Source: Cytophagaceae bacterium (lineage in GTDB: Bacteria > Bacteroidota > Bacteroidia > Flavobacteriales > Flavobacteriaceae). Taken from it: a DNA stretch of 64,000 bases. The DNA lies in NCBI GenBank assembly GCA_002712765.1, contig PAUP01000046.1, positions 1 through 64,000 of the forward strand, in the 5' to 3' direction. Under the pieces are notes generated by a model. The model was not told where the DNA came from. It made no database searches and saw nothing but the letters and a program-made list of their open reading frames with translations. The position numbers were made by a program, and so were the translations under genes. Shown piece after piece: positions 18,515 to 26,883 of the stretch (positions within the stretch are counted from its first letter, which is position 1; the number at the start of each line of letters is the position of its first letter).

Positions 18515-19213
18515 CTAGTGATTAACGCCTATTTTGTTTTGAGGAAAGCGCACCTCCCGATCGAGTTTCCCATTTTTATAATATTTCCAGATTCCGTGTT
18601 TTTTATTGTCTTTATATTGGCCCTCGACCAATAGCTCCCCATCTACATTCCATATTTTTGATGGTCCTTCGAGACGTCCCTGTTTAAAATTAAAGATTTT
18701 TAGACGGGTACCATTTTCGGCAAAATGTTCATCCAATCCTTCTTCTTTACCATTTTTATATCCCTGGCGTTGCGCCAATTGGGAGTTGGGAAAAAATACC
18801 TTGCGCTGTCCCTCTAGAACCCCAGCCTTGTACTGCTCTATAGTCATAATGGTTTTTCCGTCTGGATGATAATAGGTCCACCTACCCACCTTTTGGCGTC
18901 CTTCCATCTGTCCTTTAGAAATAATATTCCCTTCATTAGTAAAGTAGGTGACATCTATAAGCGTGCTTCCCGGCGTATATGTTTTAGTTGCAACGGCTTG
19001 ATTTTTACTCTCAAGACTATAAAATGAAAAGGTACCTACCTCTTGACCGTGATCAAAGGTTCCTTTATAGCGCAATTGCTGACTTCCTGGATAGAATTTT
19101 TTCCAAGGACCATGGCGTTTGCCCTGTTCATCGGTTTGGTTAAAGTCTTGAGCCGTTATAAAATTGACGCAAACGATGCTAAAGATTAGCGTGAAAAAAG
19201 GGAGTCGTATCAT
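18515..19213 (-). CDS. Exported MORN-repeat (YwqK-like) protein
   Basis: 232 residues with a signal peptide (residues 1-21, ending NFITAQ) and at least six MORN-type units: GKRHGPWKKFY, GQEVGTFSFY, RQKVGRWTYYHPDGK, GVLEGQRKVFFPN, GRLEGPSKIWNVDGE and NKKHGIWKYYKNGK. Such repeats form an extended beta-sheet and often act as a binding surface. Database names such as 'YwqK antitoxin' come from similarity only, and no toxin gene lies nearby. It is divergent from the FAS1 lipoprotein gene, 75 bp away. Confidence 0.8.
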   Translation of the reverse strand: MIRLPFFTLIFSIVCVNFITAQDFNQTDEQGKRHGPWKKFYPGSQQLRYKGTFDHGQEVGTFSFYSLESKNQAVATKTYTPGSTLIDVTYFTNEGNIISKGQMEGRQKVGRWTYYHPDGKTIMTIEQYKAGVLEGQRKVFFPNSQLAQRQGYKNGKEEGLDEHFAENGTRLKIFNFKQGRLEGPSKIWNVDGELLVEGQYKDNKKHGIWKYYKNGKLDREVRFPQNKIGVNH

Positions 19214-19288
19214 TTTAACTTAACATTAATATATATTCTGTTTAATACCATTACTTTTACGTTAAACAAAAACTTAAATCCTATTACT

Positions 19289-20674
19289 ATGAAAAGATTT
19301 TTTTCAATTACAAAGATAGCATTGATTGCTATAACGCTTTTCGGTCTGGTTTCGTGTAGTGACGACGACGATAATGGAAACATTATTGATCCAGATGGAA
19401 GCAACACTATTGCAGACTTTGTCGCAGACAATGAGAATTACTCTTCTTTATTGGCCGCCCTACAAAGAACTGGACTTGATGCTACGCTAGCTGGTAGTGG
19501 TACATTTACTGTATTTGCACCAGATAATGCTGCATTTGACACCTTTTTGAATGGAACTCCTCTAGCCGATGTTGATGAAGATGCACTCACGCAAATTTTA
19601 TTAAACCACGTTTTAAATGTAGAGCGTTTATCTACAGATTTAACTACAGGCTATGTAAAAAACTTAGCCACAGAGCCAGCATCAGGCGCTAATATTGATA
19701 TGTATATCGATACGAGTTCTGGTGTTACTATTAATGGGCAATCTTCTGTTGTGACGGCAGATATCCAAACAGATAATGGTGTTATTCACGCTGTTAATTC
19801 TGTGATTGCATTACCAACCATTGTAACCTTTGCTACTACAAACCCTGCCTTGTCTAATTTGGTTGGAGCTTTGACTGCCAATGGAAACACAACTTTTACC
19901 GATTTACTATCTGATACTTCTCAAGATTTTACAGTATTTGCTCCAGTAAATCAAGCTTTTGACGAATTCACAAACCCAGCGGGTAACGATATCAATCAAG
20001 TATTATCCAATCACGTTATTGTAGGTACTGTAGGTGTATCAACTGCTTTAGCAACAGGCTACCTAAACACTGCAGCCGTTTTTAATGGCGAGGCCGACGC
20101 TCCTTTGAGTTTATTTGTGAATACAGATGGTGGTGTTACCTTAAATGGACAATCTAACGTTGCCATTGCAGACATCGTTGCCGCTAATGGTGTGGTACAC
20201 GTAGTGGATACGGTCATTGACTTACCAACTATCACCACATTTGCAACTGCCGATAGTACATTTGAGACACTTGTAGCAGCTTTAACAGCAGATGCTTCTT
20301 TTGGATATGTGGATGCCTTATCAACAGCAAACGGTACAGCTCCTGCACCTTTTACAGTATTTGCTCCTACCAATGATGCCTTTGCTAATTTGTTGACAGA
20401 CTTAGGTGCAACCGGATTAGGTGATATACCAATACCAACACTAGCTGCAACGTTAGAACTGCATGTTGTTGCAGGTGCTAACGTGCGTGCCGAAGATCTT
20501 CCAGGATTAGATGGTGCGAGTGTTACAACTTTAGGAGGTGGAGAAATTACCATCGACGCCAGCACTCCCGCGGTTATTGATCCTGACGGAGGCGTTAATG
20601 AGATCATTGTTACCAACGTACAGGCTGCCAATGGCGTGGTTCACGCAGTAAGCAGAGTATTGAGAGACCTATAA
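19289..20674 (+). CDS. Lipoprotein with three fasciclin (FAS1) domains
   Basis: 461 residues. A lipoprotein signal (LFGLVSC, Cys at 23) is followed by an acidic SDDDDN stretch, a common lipoprotein surface-export signal in Flavobacteriia. Three FAS1 domains follow at about 38-168, 172-300 and 303-460. Each has the box FTVFAP(D/V/T)NxAF and a closing ADI/NVxxxNGVVHxVxxV motif. FAS1 domains mediate adhesion or carbohydrate binding at the cell surface. It is monocistronic and ends at a clear terminator. Confidence 0.93.
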   Translation: MKRFFSITKIALIAITLFGLVSCSDDDDNGNIIDPDGSNTIADFVADNENYSSLLAALQRTGLDATLAGSGTFTVFAPDNAAFDTFLNGTPLADVDEDALTQILLNHVLNVERLSTDLTTGYVKNLATEPASGANIDMYIDTSSGVTINGQSSVVTADIQTDNGVIHAVNSVIALPTIVTFATTNPALSNLVGALTANGNTTFTDLLSDTSQDFTVFAPVNQAFDEFTNPAGNDINQVLSNHVIVGTVGVSTALATGYLNTAAVFNGEADAPLSLFVNTDGGVTLNGQSNVAIADIVAANGVVHVVDTVIDLPTITTFATADSTFETLVAALTADASFGYVDALSTANGTAPAPFTVFAPTNDAFANLLTDLGATGLGDIPIPTLAATLELHVVAGANVRAEDLPGLDGASVTTLGGGEITIDASTPAVIDPDGGVNEIIVTNVQAANGVVHAVSRVLRDL

Positions 20675-20733
20675 TAAATGGGTTATAAATTATAGTTATT
20701 ATTGGCTTTCTAAGCCTAAAATGATAACTAGAG

Positions 20734-20770
20734 AAAGCTTCGACAATTCCCCCTGTCGAAGCTTTTTTTT
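20734..20770 (+). terminator. Rho-independent terminator after the FAS1 gene
   Basis: The stem AAAGCTTCGACA/TGTCGAAGCTTT has an 8-nt loop and is followed by about nine T. The A-rich left arm is short, so use by the convergent pyrD transcript is less certain. Confidence 0.85.
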
Positions 20771-20784
20771 TGTAGTAGATTTAT

Positions 20785-21816
20785 TTAGGATTGTTGTTTA
20801 AGGATCGCTTTGTTGATGTCTTTGATAAGACCCGGACCTTCATAAATAAAACCGGTATAAAGTTGTACAAGCGTTGCCCCAGCATTGAGCTTGTCTAAAG
20901 CATCCTGTGCCGTATGAATTCCTCCTACACCAATAATTGGAAAGGACTTCTGGCTGTTTTCTGAAAGATATCTTATTACTCGAGTAGAGCGATCGGTGAT
21001 GGGTTTACCACTTAGTCCTCCATTACCTATTTCTTCTAATCGGACCTGAGGGGTTTGTAAACCCTCCCGCGATGTCGAAGTATTACTCGCGATAACCCCA
21101 TCGAGCTTTGTTTGTTGTACCAAATCAATAATTTCGTCAAGTTGATTGTTATTAAGGTCTGGAGCTATTTTTAAGACAATAGGTCTTTGTACTGCATAAG
21201 ATTGATTGGCTTTTTGTACAGCTTGAATAAGCTCGACCAAATAATCTTTGTCATTTAACTTGGCATGACTCGATACATTGGGACAGCTCACATTGAGCAC
21301 AAAATAATCAACGTATTCATGTAAGGCGTGAAAACACGTTAAATAGTCTTCGGTATAGTGTTCTGGAGCGGTATCGGTATTCTTGCCAATATTTCCTCCC
21401 AAAAGCACGCCCTTGTTCTTTTTTAATCTTGGTATGGCATCGGCAACACCAAGATTATTAAACCCCATTCTATTAATCAAACCCTCGTCTTGGGTCAAAC
21501 GAAATAAACGCTTTTTGGGATTACCCTTTTGACCTTTTGGCGTTAGTGTTCCTATCTCAATAAAACCAAAGCCAATGGCACTTAGCTCATTGTAAAGCTT
21601 GGCATCCTTATCAAAGCCAGCAGCAAGACCTACTGGATTTTTAAATGTCAATCCAAACACCTCTCTTTCTAGTCTAGAATCGTCTAGCTTGCCCCATCGC
21701 GAAATAAGACCTCCTAGCCCCCATTTATACAATCTTCGAATCCAGGCAAAAGTAAAATAATGCACCTTTTCAGGATCAAATTGGAAGAGTAATGGTCTAA
21801 TTAAGCTTTTGTACAT
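20785..21816 (-). CDS. pyrD: Dihydroorotate dehydrogenase (quinone), class 2
   Basis: Oxidises dihydroorotate to orotate with quinone as acceptor, at the inner membrane. I start at ATG 21814-21816 ([20 protein letters not shown]), giving 343 residues and the class 2 membrane-associating helix. The open frame extends 50 codons upstream, but that part is translated 45-bp repeat DNA and is not PyrD-like. FMN and substrate motifs are [47 protein letters not shown] (catalytic Ser), IASNTST and GVGGI. It is convergent with the FAS1 gene. Confidence 0.93.
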   Translation of the reverse strand: MYKSLIRPLLFQFDPEKVHYFTFAWIRRLYKWGLGGLISRWGKLDDSRLEREVFGLTFKNPVGLAAGFDKDAKLYNELSAIGFGFIEIGTLTPKGQKGNPKKRLFRLTQDEGLINRMGFNNLGVADAIPRLKKNKGVLLGGNIGKNTDTAPEHYTEDYLTCFHALHEYVDYFVLNVSCPNVSSHAKLNDKDYLVELIQAVQKANQSYAVQRPIVLKIAPDLNNNQLDEIIDLVQQTKLDGVIASNTSTSREGLQTPQVRLEEIGNGGLSGKPITDRSTRVIRYLSENSQKSFPIIGVGGIHTAQDALDKLNAGATLVQLYTGFIYEGPGLIKDINKAILKQQS

Positions 21817-22164
21817 ATCCAGGAGTTTCTGGGATGCAAAAGTAATTGAAAAAGCCTTAATTTTGAAGAGAAATGTAGGATAGCTGTATCGCCCTTGCCA
21901 AATCGAGCCTGCGAGATTCACGACCGTAGGGAGAGTAAAGCGGTAAATCGAGCCTGCGAGATTCACGACCGTAGGGCACGCGCCGTAAAATGCTACGTGG
22001 TGTAATCGTTTTTATTTGTTTTTGTCTCATTAGGCAATTCAATAGGCAGCTCAAATGTGTAAATGCAGTATAAATACCTAGAAGATTAAACCAAAGTATT
22101 AATTTATACCAAGACACACTCGAAGTTTTTTACGGGTAATATCAAAAAGACAAAACAAGCACTC
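21817..22164. other. Intergenic region between divergent pyrD and pepT, with 45-bp repeats
   Basis: 348 bp without a convincing gene. It contains the repeat block 21900-21976 and probably the promoters of both divergent genes, though I see no clean TAnnTTTG match. The open frames across it are low-complexity translations of the repeat. Confidence 0.6.
21900..21976. repeat. Two diverged copies of the 45-bp repeat, second one truncated
   Basis: Unit one is 21900-21944; unit two, from 21945, keeps 32 bp and breaks off into a GCACGCGCC sequence. Read on the minus strand the units give CGGTCGTGAATCTCGCAGGC and match the cysQ-internal repeat at roughly 35 of 45 positions by eye. The two units here are identical to each other over 32 bp, so the array was amplified or converted locally. 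Confidence 0.85.
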
Positions 22165-23400
22165 ATGATTAACAAACAAGCTTTAATCGATCGATTTATT
22201 AGTTATGTAACCATAGACACAGAAAGTGATCCGAAAAGTACTACTACTCCTAGTACTGCCAAACAATGGGATTTAGCACGACTCTTGGCAGATCAACTAA
22301 CCGCCATGGGTATGACAGAAGTGAGTATAGACGAGAATGCTTATGTCATGGCAACCTTACCCGCTACAGTGTCGCATGAGGTCCCTGTCATAGGTTTTAT
22401 CTCCCATTTTGATACGACGCCAGATTTTACGGGCAAAGGTGTCAAACCACAAATTATTAAGAACTATGACGGAGGTGACATTATCCTTAATGCAGCCCAA
22501 AATATTGTCTTGTCTCCAGATTACTTTGAAGATCTAAAACAATACAAAGGACAAACCATAATAACAACCGATGGCACTACCCTATTAGGAGCCGATGACA
22601 AGGCAGGTATCACCGAAATTATGGAAGCCATGCAGTATTTACTCGCACACCCCGAAATTCCTCATGGTAAAATAAGAGTAGGATTTACACCTGATGAAGA
22701 AATTGGACGTGGGGCTCATAAATTTGACGTTCAAAAATTTGGAGCAGACTGGGCCTACACTATGGATGGTAGTCAAATAGGCGAATTAGAATATGAAAAT
22801 TTTAATGCTGCAGGGGCTGTAGTTCATATTGAAGGTAAGATTGTACATCCAGGTTATGCCAAAGGTAAGATGGTGAATAGCATGTATATCGCTACAGATT
22901 ATATCAACAGTTTGCCCCGTCTAGAAACACCAGAGCACACCTCAGATAGAGAAGGTTTTTTTCATCTACATCACATTGATGGCAGTGTAGATCATACTAC
23001 GTTAGAGTACATCATCAGAGATCACGATCGCGAGCATTTTGAAGCGCGTAAAGAAATGATGCATGCCTTGGCCGCAGAACTCAACGCCCAGTTTGAAAAA
23101 GAAGCCGTAAGGGTTGAGATCAAAGACCAGTATTTTAATATGAGAGAAAAAGTAGCGCCTGTAATGCATATAGTTTCTATAGCTGAAGAGGCGATGAAAG
23201 CGCTAAATATTACCCCAATTATAAAGCCTATTAGAGGCGGTACGGACGGCTCACAGCTTTCATTTATGGGGTTACCCTGCCCTAATATCTTTGCCGGTGG
23301 GCATAATTTTCATGGACGATATGAATATGTACCTGTAGAGAGTATGCTAAAAGCCGTAGAAGTTATTGTCAAAATTGCCGAGTTAACCGCCAAATCTTAA
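22165..23400 (+). CDS. pepT: Peptidase T (tripeptide aminopeptidase)
   Basis: An M20B zinc peptidase that removes the N-terminal residue from tripeptides in the cytoplasm. Of 411 residues, the metal and catalytic motifs are GFISHFDTTPDF (His/Asp near 79-81), TLLGADDKAGITEIM (bridging Asp near 141), PDEEIGRGAH (catalytic Glu plus ligand near 175) and the C-terminal GGTDGSQLSFMGLPCPNIF with GGHNFHGRYEYV. It has normal family length. The next gene starts 12 bp downstream on the same strand, so the pair is likely an operon. Confidence 0.95.
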   Translation: MINKQALIDRFISYVTIDTESDPKSTTTPSTAKQWDLARLLADQLTAMGMTEVSIDENAYVMATLPATVSHEVPVIGFISHFDTTPDFTGKGVKPQIIKNYDGGDIILNAAQNIVLSPDYFEDLKQYKGQTIITTDGTTLLGADDKAGITEIMEAMQYLLAHPEIPHGKIRVGFTPDEEIGRGAHKFDVQKFGADWAYTMDGSQIGELEYENFNAAGAVVHIEGKIVHPGYAKGKMVNSMYIATDYINSLPRLETPEHTSDREGFFHLHHIDGSVDHTTLEYIIRDHDREHFEARKEMMHALAAELNAQFEKEAVRVEIKDQYFNMREKVAPVMHIVSIAEEAMKALNITPIIKPIRGGTDGSQLSFMGLPCPNIFAGGHNFHGRYEYVPVESMLKAVEVIVKIAELTAKS

Positions 23401-23412
23401 TACCGATTGACA

Positions 23413-25116
23413 ATGCACATTAAAGATACAGAAAGACGATGGTGGAAAGAAGGCATCGTATACCAGATTTACCCCAGAAGTTTTAAAGATGCCAATGGTG
23501 ATGGCATAGGTGATTTACAGGGGATTATAAGCAAACTAGATTATATTGCTAGTTTGGGAGTAGATATTATATGGCTCAATCCTGTCTATGATTCTCCCAA
23601 CGATGACAACGGATACGACATTAGGGATTATCGCAAAATCATGGACGATTTTGGGACTATGGAAGATTTTGACAGGCTATTGGCGGGTATGAAGTCTAGA
23701 AATTTGCGTCTTATCATGGATCTAGTGGTCAATCATTGTAGTGATGAACACCAGTGGTTTCAAGAATCTAAAAAAAGTAGAAGCAATCCCTACCGCGATT
23801 ATTTTCACTGGTGGCCTGCAGAAAAAGGCTTACCGCCCAAACGCTGGAGCTATTTTGACGTGGCTGAGAATGCTTGGGCTTATGATAAGACCACCGATGC
23901 CTACTACTTGCATTATTTTGCGGTAAAGCAACCCGATTTAAAATGGGAGAACCCCAACCTGAGACGTGAAATCTACGATATGATGCATTTTTGGTTTCAA
24001 AAAGGGGTCGATGGGTTTAGAATGGATGTCATCCCGTTTATTAGTAAAGACACCTCTTATCCTGAAATTGATGCACAAGAGCCACATGAATATATCGCAT
24101 ATTATGCTAACGGTCCTCAAGTGCACACCTATTTGCATGAGCTCAATAGAGAAGTAGTCTCGCAATACGATGCCTTTACCGTGGGTGAAGGTCCGGGTAT
24201 TTCAATTGACCAAGCCTTAGATTTTGTAGATCAAAAGCGCCAAGAAATCGATATGTTCTTTCATTTTGATTTAATGTCCCTCGATCGCAAACCTGGCGAA
24301 GTTTTTACCATGCGCGAAGATGCCTGGACCCTACCCGAGTTTAAAAAAATATTTTCTGATTGGGATACCGCTTTCGCGAAAGCGGGATGGGGCAGCTTAT
24401 TTTTGGCCAATCACGACTTTCCGCGTGCTGTTAGCCGTTGGGGTAATGACTCCCCTGAACATTGGCGCAACAGTGCTACTCTTTTGCACACCTTTTTATT
24501 GACCATGCGCGGAACACCTTATTTTTATCAGGGTGATGAAATTGGTATGACCAACGCCTATTTTGATCATATTGATGACTATAGAGATATCAATACCATC
24601 AACCGATATCAATTACTGCAAAACAGCAATGGTGATCTCGAGCGCTTTATTGAAAACGAAAAGTACGCAGCACGAGAAAATGCTCGTACTCCTATGCAAT
24701 GGGATAGTTCACCACACGCTGGTTTTACGAGCGGCACACCTTGGATCAAGGTAATACAAAATTACAAGGAAGGCATAAATGTGGCGGCGCAAGAAAAGGA
24801 CAAACATTCGGTTTTGGAATATTTCAAGGAAGTGGTAGCGCTTAGAAAATCCAATCTCACCTTAGTTTACGGAGCCTATGAATGCCTCAATCCTGATGAT
24901 GAGCAGGTATATGCCTATTTGCGTACATCTACTACAGAACGGATTTTGATACTGCTCAATTTTAGCGACACCGTTGCTCATTACGTGTTACCTGCTCATG
25001 TATCATACAATAGGATTAAAAAACTCATTTCTAACGATAAGATTCTTGATGATACCACTTATAAGGAATTTAGATTATATCCTTGGCAGGCAATTGTGTA
25101 CGAATTAGAAAAATAA
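23413..25116 (+). CDS. GH13 alpha-glucosidase (oligo-1,6-glucosidase type)
   Basis: 567 residues from ATG 23413; the in-frame TTG at 23407 is a less likely start. No signal peptide, so cytoplasmic. GH13 regions: DLVVNHCSDEHQWF (region I), GFRMDVIPFISKD (nucleophile Asp), TVGEGPG (acid/base Glu) and ANHDFPRAVSRWG (region IV, NHD). QIYPRSFKDANGDGIGDLQGI near the N-terminus and the ARTPMQWD segment point to the alpha-glucosidase/oligo-1,6-glucosidase subfamily. Residues around 320-324 (AFAKA) are encoded by the palindrome at 24370, just before region IV. It should hydrolyse short alpha-glucans; exact linkage is not readable. Confidence 0.92.
   Translation: MHIKDTERRWWKEGIVYQIYPRSFKDANGDGIGDLQGIISKLDYIASLGVDIIWLNPVYDSPNDDNGYDIRDYRKIMDDFGTMEDFDRLLAGMKSRNLRLIMDLVVNHCSDEHQWFQESKKSRSNPYRDYFHWWPAEKGLPPKRWSYFDVAENAWAYDKTTDAYYLHYFAVKQPDLKWENPNLRREIYDMMHFWFQKGVDGFRMDVIPFISKDTSYPEIDAQEPHEYIAYYANGPQVHTYLHELNREVVSQYDAFTVGEGPGISIDQALDFVDQKRQEIDMFFHFDLMSLDRKPGEVFTMREDAWTLPEFKKIFSDWDTAFAKAGWGSLFLANHDFPRAVSRWGNDSPEHWRNSATLLHTFLLTMRGTPYFYQGDEIGMTNAYFDHIDDYRDINTINRYQLLQNSNGDLERFIENEKYAARENARTPMQWDSSPHAGFTSGTPWIKVIQNYKEGINVAAQEKDKHSVLEYFKEVVALRKSNLTLVYGAYECLNPDDEQVYAYLRTSTTERILILLNFSDTVAHYVLPAHVSYNRIKKLISNDKILDDTTYKEFRLYPWQAIVYELEK
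24370..24383. repeat. Palindrome GCTTTCGCGAAAGC, copy 2
   Basis: Exact copy, read AFAKA in the alpha-glucosidase, about 11 residues before the NHD motif. Confidence 0.9.
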
Positions 25117-25288
25117 TTAGCAATTATTATAAAGATTATCGATTTTACTATTTCATAACATTGCTTATAATTTGTGTCGTTTGTCGATTCCTTAATGTTT
25201 TTGGTCAATGCTTTTATGAAAAATGCTACAGTAAATCAGAGCAAAACTGTAGGAATTTATATTTTAACCTTCACATTTGCAACACTTT

Positions 25289-25333
25289 AGGGGCATTTAC
25301 CCCTTTGAAAACTAATAATTATTAGTATATTTA
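25289..25333 (+). promoter_or_regulatory. Promoter and operator candidate of the curlin gene
   Basis: TTTG (25304-25307) and TATATTTA (25326-25333, seven of eight positions of TAnnTTTG plus variant last base) are separated by 18 nt. The inverted repeat AGGGG-N6-CCCCT (25289-25304) touches the -33 box and includes the TACCCCTTT motif that also occurs twice upstream of the second curlin gene. Transcription would start near 25340, leaving a leader of about 185 nt. Confidence 0.5.
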
Positions 25334-25390
25334 CATCAACAAACAAAAGGAGATTGAATCCTTTTATTACCTCCCCCCACATTTTAAGTT

Positions 25391-25472
25391 ATTGCTAATT
25401 GCGTTTCCGTTGTGCTCTTTTGACGAGCAATAGGGTTATGCAGTGTTGACAGGGCACGAAAGTGCAACGTCA
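25391..25472 (+). promoter_or_regulatory. Structured 5' leader of the curlin gene
   Basis: Two hairpins can be drawn: TGCTC (25413-25417) with GAGCA (25425-25429), and TGAC/GTCA (25447-25450 with 25469-25472) enclosing GCAC-GAAA-GTGC (25454-25465), a GNRA-capped stem. ATTGCT at 25391 can alternatively pair with AGCAAT (25426-25431), giving two competing folds. I could not match it to a known riboswitch class. Confidence 0.4.
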
Positions 25473-25524
25473 GGCTAGTTGTGTATTTATTAACCATTTT
25501 ATATTAATTTAAACTTTCTTTATT

Positions 25525-26715
25525 ATGAAAAAAATGCTTTTATGTGCAGCAGCACTTTTCGCAGGGACCGTAGCTTTTGCTCAGTCTAACACTAGTGCTG
25601 TATTACAGACTGGTAGTGGCAACTCATCTAATGTCGCTCAAACTGGATTGATGAACAACTCTGACGTGAATCAATTAGGAGATGGTAATACTGCTATCGT
25701 TGATCAGGATGGAACAACCAATGATTCTGACAAGGATCAAATCGGGAATGACAACCAGTACAGAACAACGCAAGACGGAACAGACAACACCGCTACGACT
25801 TACCAAGAAGGTAACCGTAACTTAGGTGGTGGTTCTTCTTTGATTTGGGGTACGTACCAAACTGGTACAAACAACAACGCAGATACACAATCTGTAGGTG
25901 ATGACAACAACGCTGGTACGCGTCAAGACGGTACAGACAACCAGTCTGACATAAACCAAGATGGTAACGGAAACGTTGCTAACGGTGGTTTCTGGGGTGT
26001 TTACCAAACTGGTGATCGTAACAACGCTGATGTTGATCAAGTAGGTAACGACAACACTATGAACAACCTTCGTCAAAACGGAGCAGACAACCAATTTAAA
26101 ATTACTCAAACTGGAGATAACAACTTCGCAAGTTCTGAGCAAATTGGTGATCGTAACTTAGGTGGTGGTTTATCTCTTATCTGGGGTATCAACCAACAAG
26201 GTAACGACAACACTGCTACAAACTCTTCTGTAGGTGATGACAACAACTCAGGTTCTGGTCAGTACGGAGATTTTAACAACGGAGTTATCGAGCAAGTTGG
26301 TAACAACAATGACGCTAACGGAGGTTTCTTTGGAAACTACCAAGTAGGTAACAGCAATGATGCTTACATTGGGCAGTTTGGAGATTTCAATGACGCTCAA
26401 AACACTTCTATTGGAGATAACAACGTTGCTTCTACTACTCAAGATGGAAACTCTAACGTGAGTACTACAAACCAAAACGGAGACATGAACAACTCTGACG
26501 TAGATCAAATTGGTGATACTAACAACTCTGACGTTGATCAGATTGGTGATTCTAACGGATCAATTGTATTACAGGACGGTCTTTCTAACATGAGTACTGT
26601 TCTTCAAGATGGTAACTCTAACATGAGTAATGTTTCTCAAACTGGAACAACTCACGTGAGTACTGTTACTCAGTTAGGTAACGGAAACGGATCTATCGTT
26701 ACTCAAAACAACTAA
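25525..26715 (+). CDS. Curlin-repeat (CsgA-like) amyloid fibre protein
   Basis: 396 residues with a signal peptide (residues 1-20, ending AFAQ). The rest is built of Gln/Asn/Gly/Asp-rich units of the curlin pattern QxGxxN, mostly 11 or 22-23 residues apart. Hydrophobic inserts interrupt the ladder at 99-109 (NLGGGSSLIWG), 153-158 (NGGFWG), 211-221 (NLGGGLSLIWG) and 265-270 (NGGFFG), so the middle is a duplicated 112-residue superunit. No T9SS tail is present. It is expected to be secreted and polymerise into surface amyloid, as CsgA does, but csgBEFG-like genes are not in this window. Confidence 0.85.
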   Translation: MKKMLLCAAALFAGTVAFAQSNTSAVLQTGSGNSSNVAQTGLMNNSDVNQLGDGNTAIVDQDGTTNDSDKDQIGNDNQYRTTQDGTDNTATTYQEGNRNLGGGSSLIWGTYQTGTNNNADTQSVGDDNNAGTRQDGTDNQSDINQDGNGNVANGGFWGVYQTGDRNNADVDQVGNDNTMNNLRQNGADNQFKITQTGDNNFASSEQIGDRNLGGGLSLIWGINQQGNDNTATNSSVGDDNNSGSGQYGDFNNGVIEQVGNNNDANGGFFGNYQVGNSNDAYIGQFGDFNDAQNTSIGDNNVASTTQDGNSNVSTTNQNGDMNNSDVDQIGDTNNSDVDQIGDSNGSIVLQDGLSNMSTVLQDGNSNMSNVSQTGTTHVSTVTQLGNGNGSIVTQNN

Positions 26716-26743
26716 GATATAGTGTTATAATTAACACCATATC
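26716..26743 (+). promoter_or_regulatory. Hairpin directly after the curlin stop codon
   Basis: GATATAGTGTTA can pair with TAACACCATATC with a 4-nt TAAT loop and one mismatch. It precedes the strong terminator and could protect the message 3' end. It has no T run of its own. Confidence 0.4.
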
Positions 26744-26751
26744 AAAGTATT

Positions 26752-26784
26752 GAGAGAGGCTCCAGAAGGAGCCTCTCTTTTTTG
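26752..26784 (+). terminator. Rho-independent terminator of the curlin gene
   Basis: The 12-bp stem GAGAGAGGCTCC/GGAGCCTCTCTT has an AGAA loop and is followed by TTTTTTG. Confidence 0.9.
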
Positions 26785-26883
26785 TTTTAGGTAAAACATC
26801 CTAGACTTGCTTTTAAGGTTTTTAAGTAAATTTTATACCTCATACCCTGGGGCGTTTTGTATCTTTAATAGCAAATTCTTTAT

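Larger units (their letters stand above)
25117..25524 (+). other. Long leader and promoter region of the first curlin-repeat gene
   Basis: 408 bp between the alpha-glucosidase stop and the curlin start. It holds a promoter candidate (25304-25333), an inverted repeat on its -33 element, and a GC-richer stretch that can fold into hairpins (25391-25472). The open frame 25083-25325 overlaps the alpha-glucosidase end and looks non-coding. Confidence 0.7.

Noticed and set aside
18515-19213. Toxin-antitoxin module (YwqK antitoxin)
   Set aside because: The protein has a signal peptide and MORN repeats, and no toxin gene is adjacent.
20059-20631. 190-residue antisense open frame in the FAS1 gene
   Set aside because: Ala/Val/Ser-rich shadow frame created by the repetitive codons of the FAS1 domains.
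21817-21966. 50-residue N-terminal extension of PyrD
   Set aside because: The extension translates the 45-bp repeats and AT-rich intergenic DNA. Class 2 PyrD proteins begin at the [10 protein letters not shown] segment.
25083-25325. 80-residue open frame after the alpha-glucosidase
   Set aside because: It overlaps the 3' end of the glucosidase, has a Cys/Phe-rich composition unlike neighbouring genes, and no recognisable start context.
25391-25472. tRNA or known riboswitch in the curlin leader
   Set aside because: No cloverleaf with a T-arm GTTCRANNC can be drawn, and the bases do not match the c-di-GMP, cobalamin, TPP or SAM riboswitch cores I know. It is kept only as an unknown structured leader.
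25822-26508. Antisense open frames in the curlin gene
   Set aside because: They are low-complexity Val/Thr-rich shadows of the Gln/Asn/Gly repeat codons.
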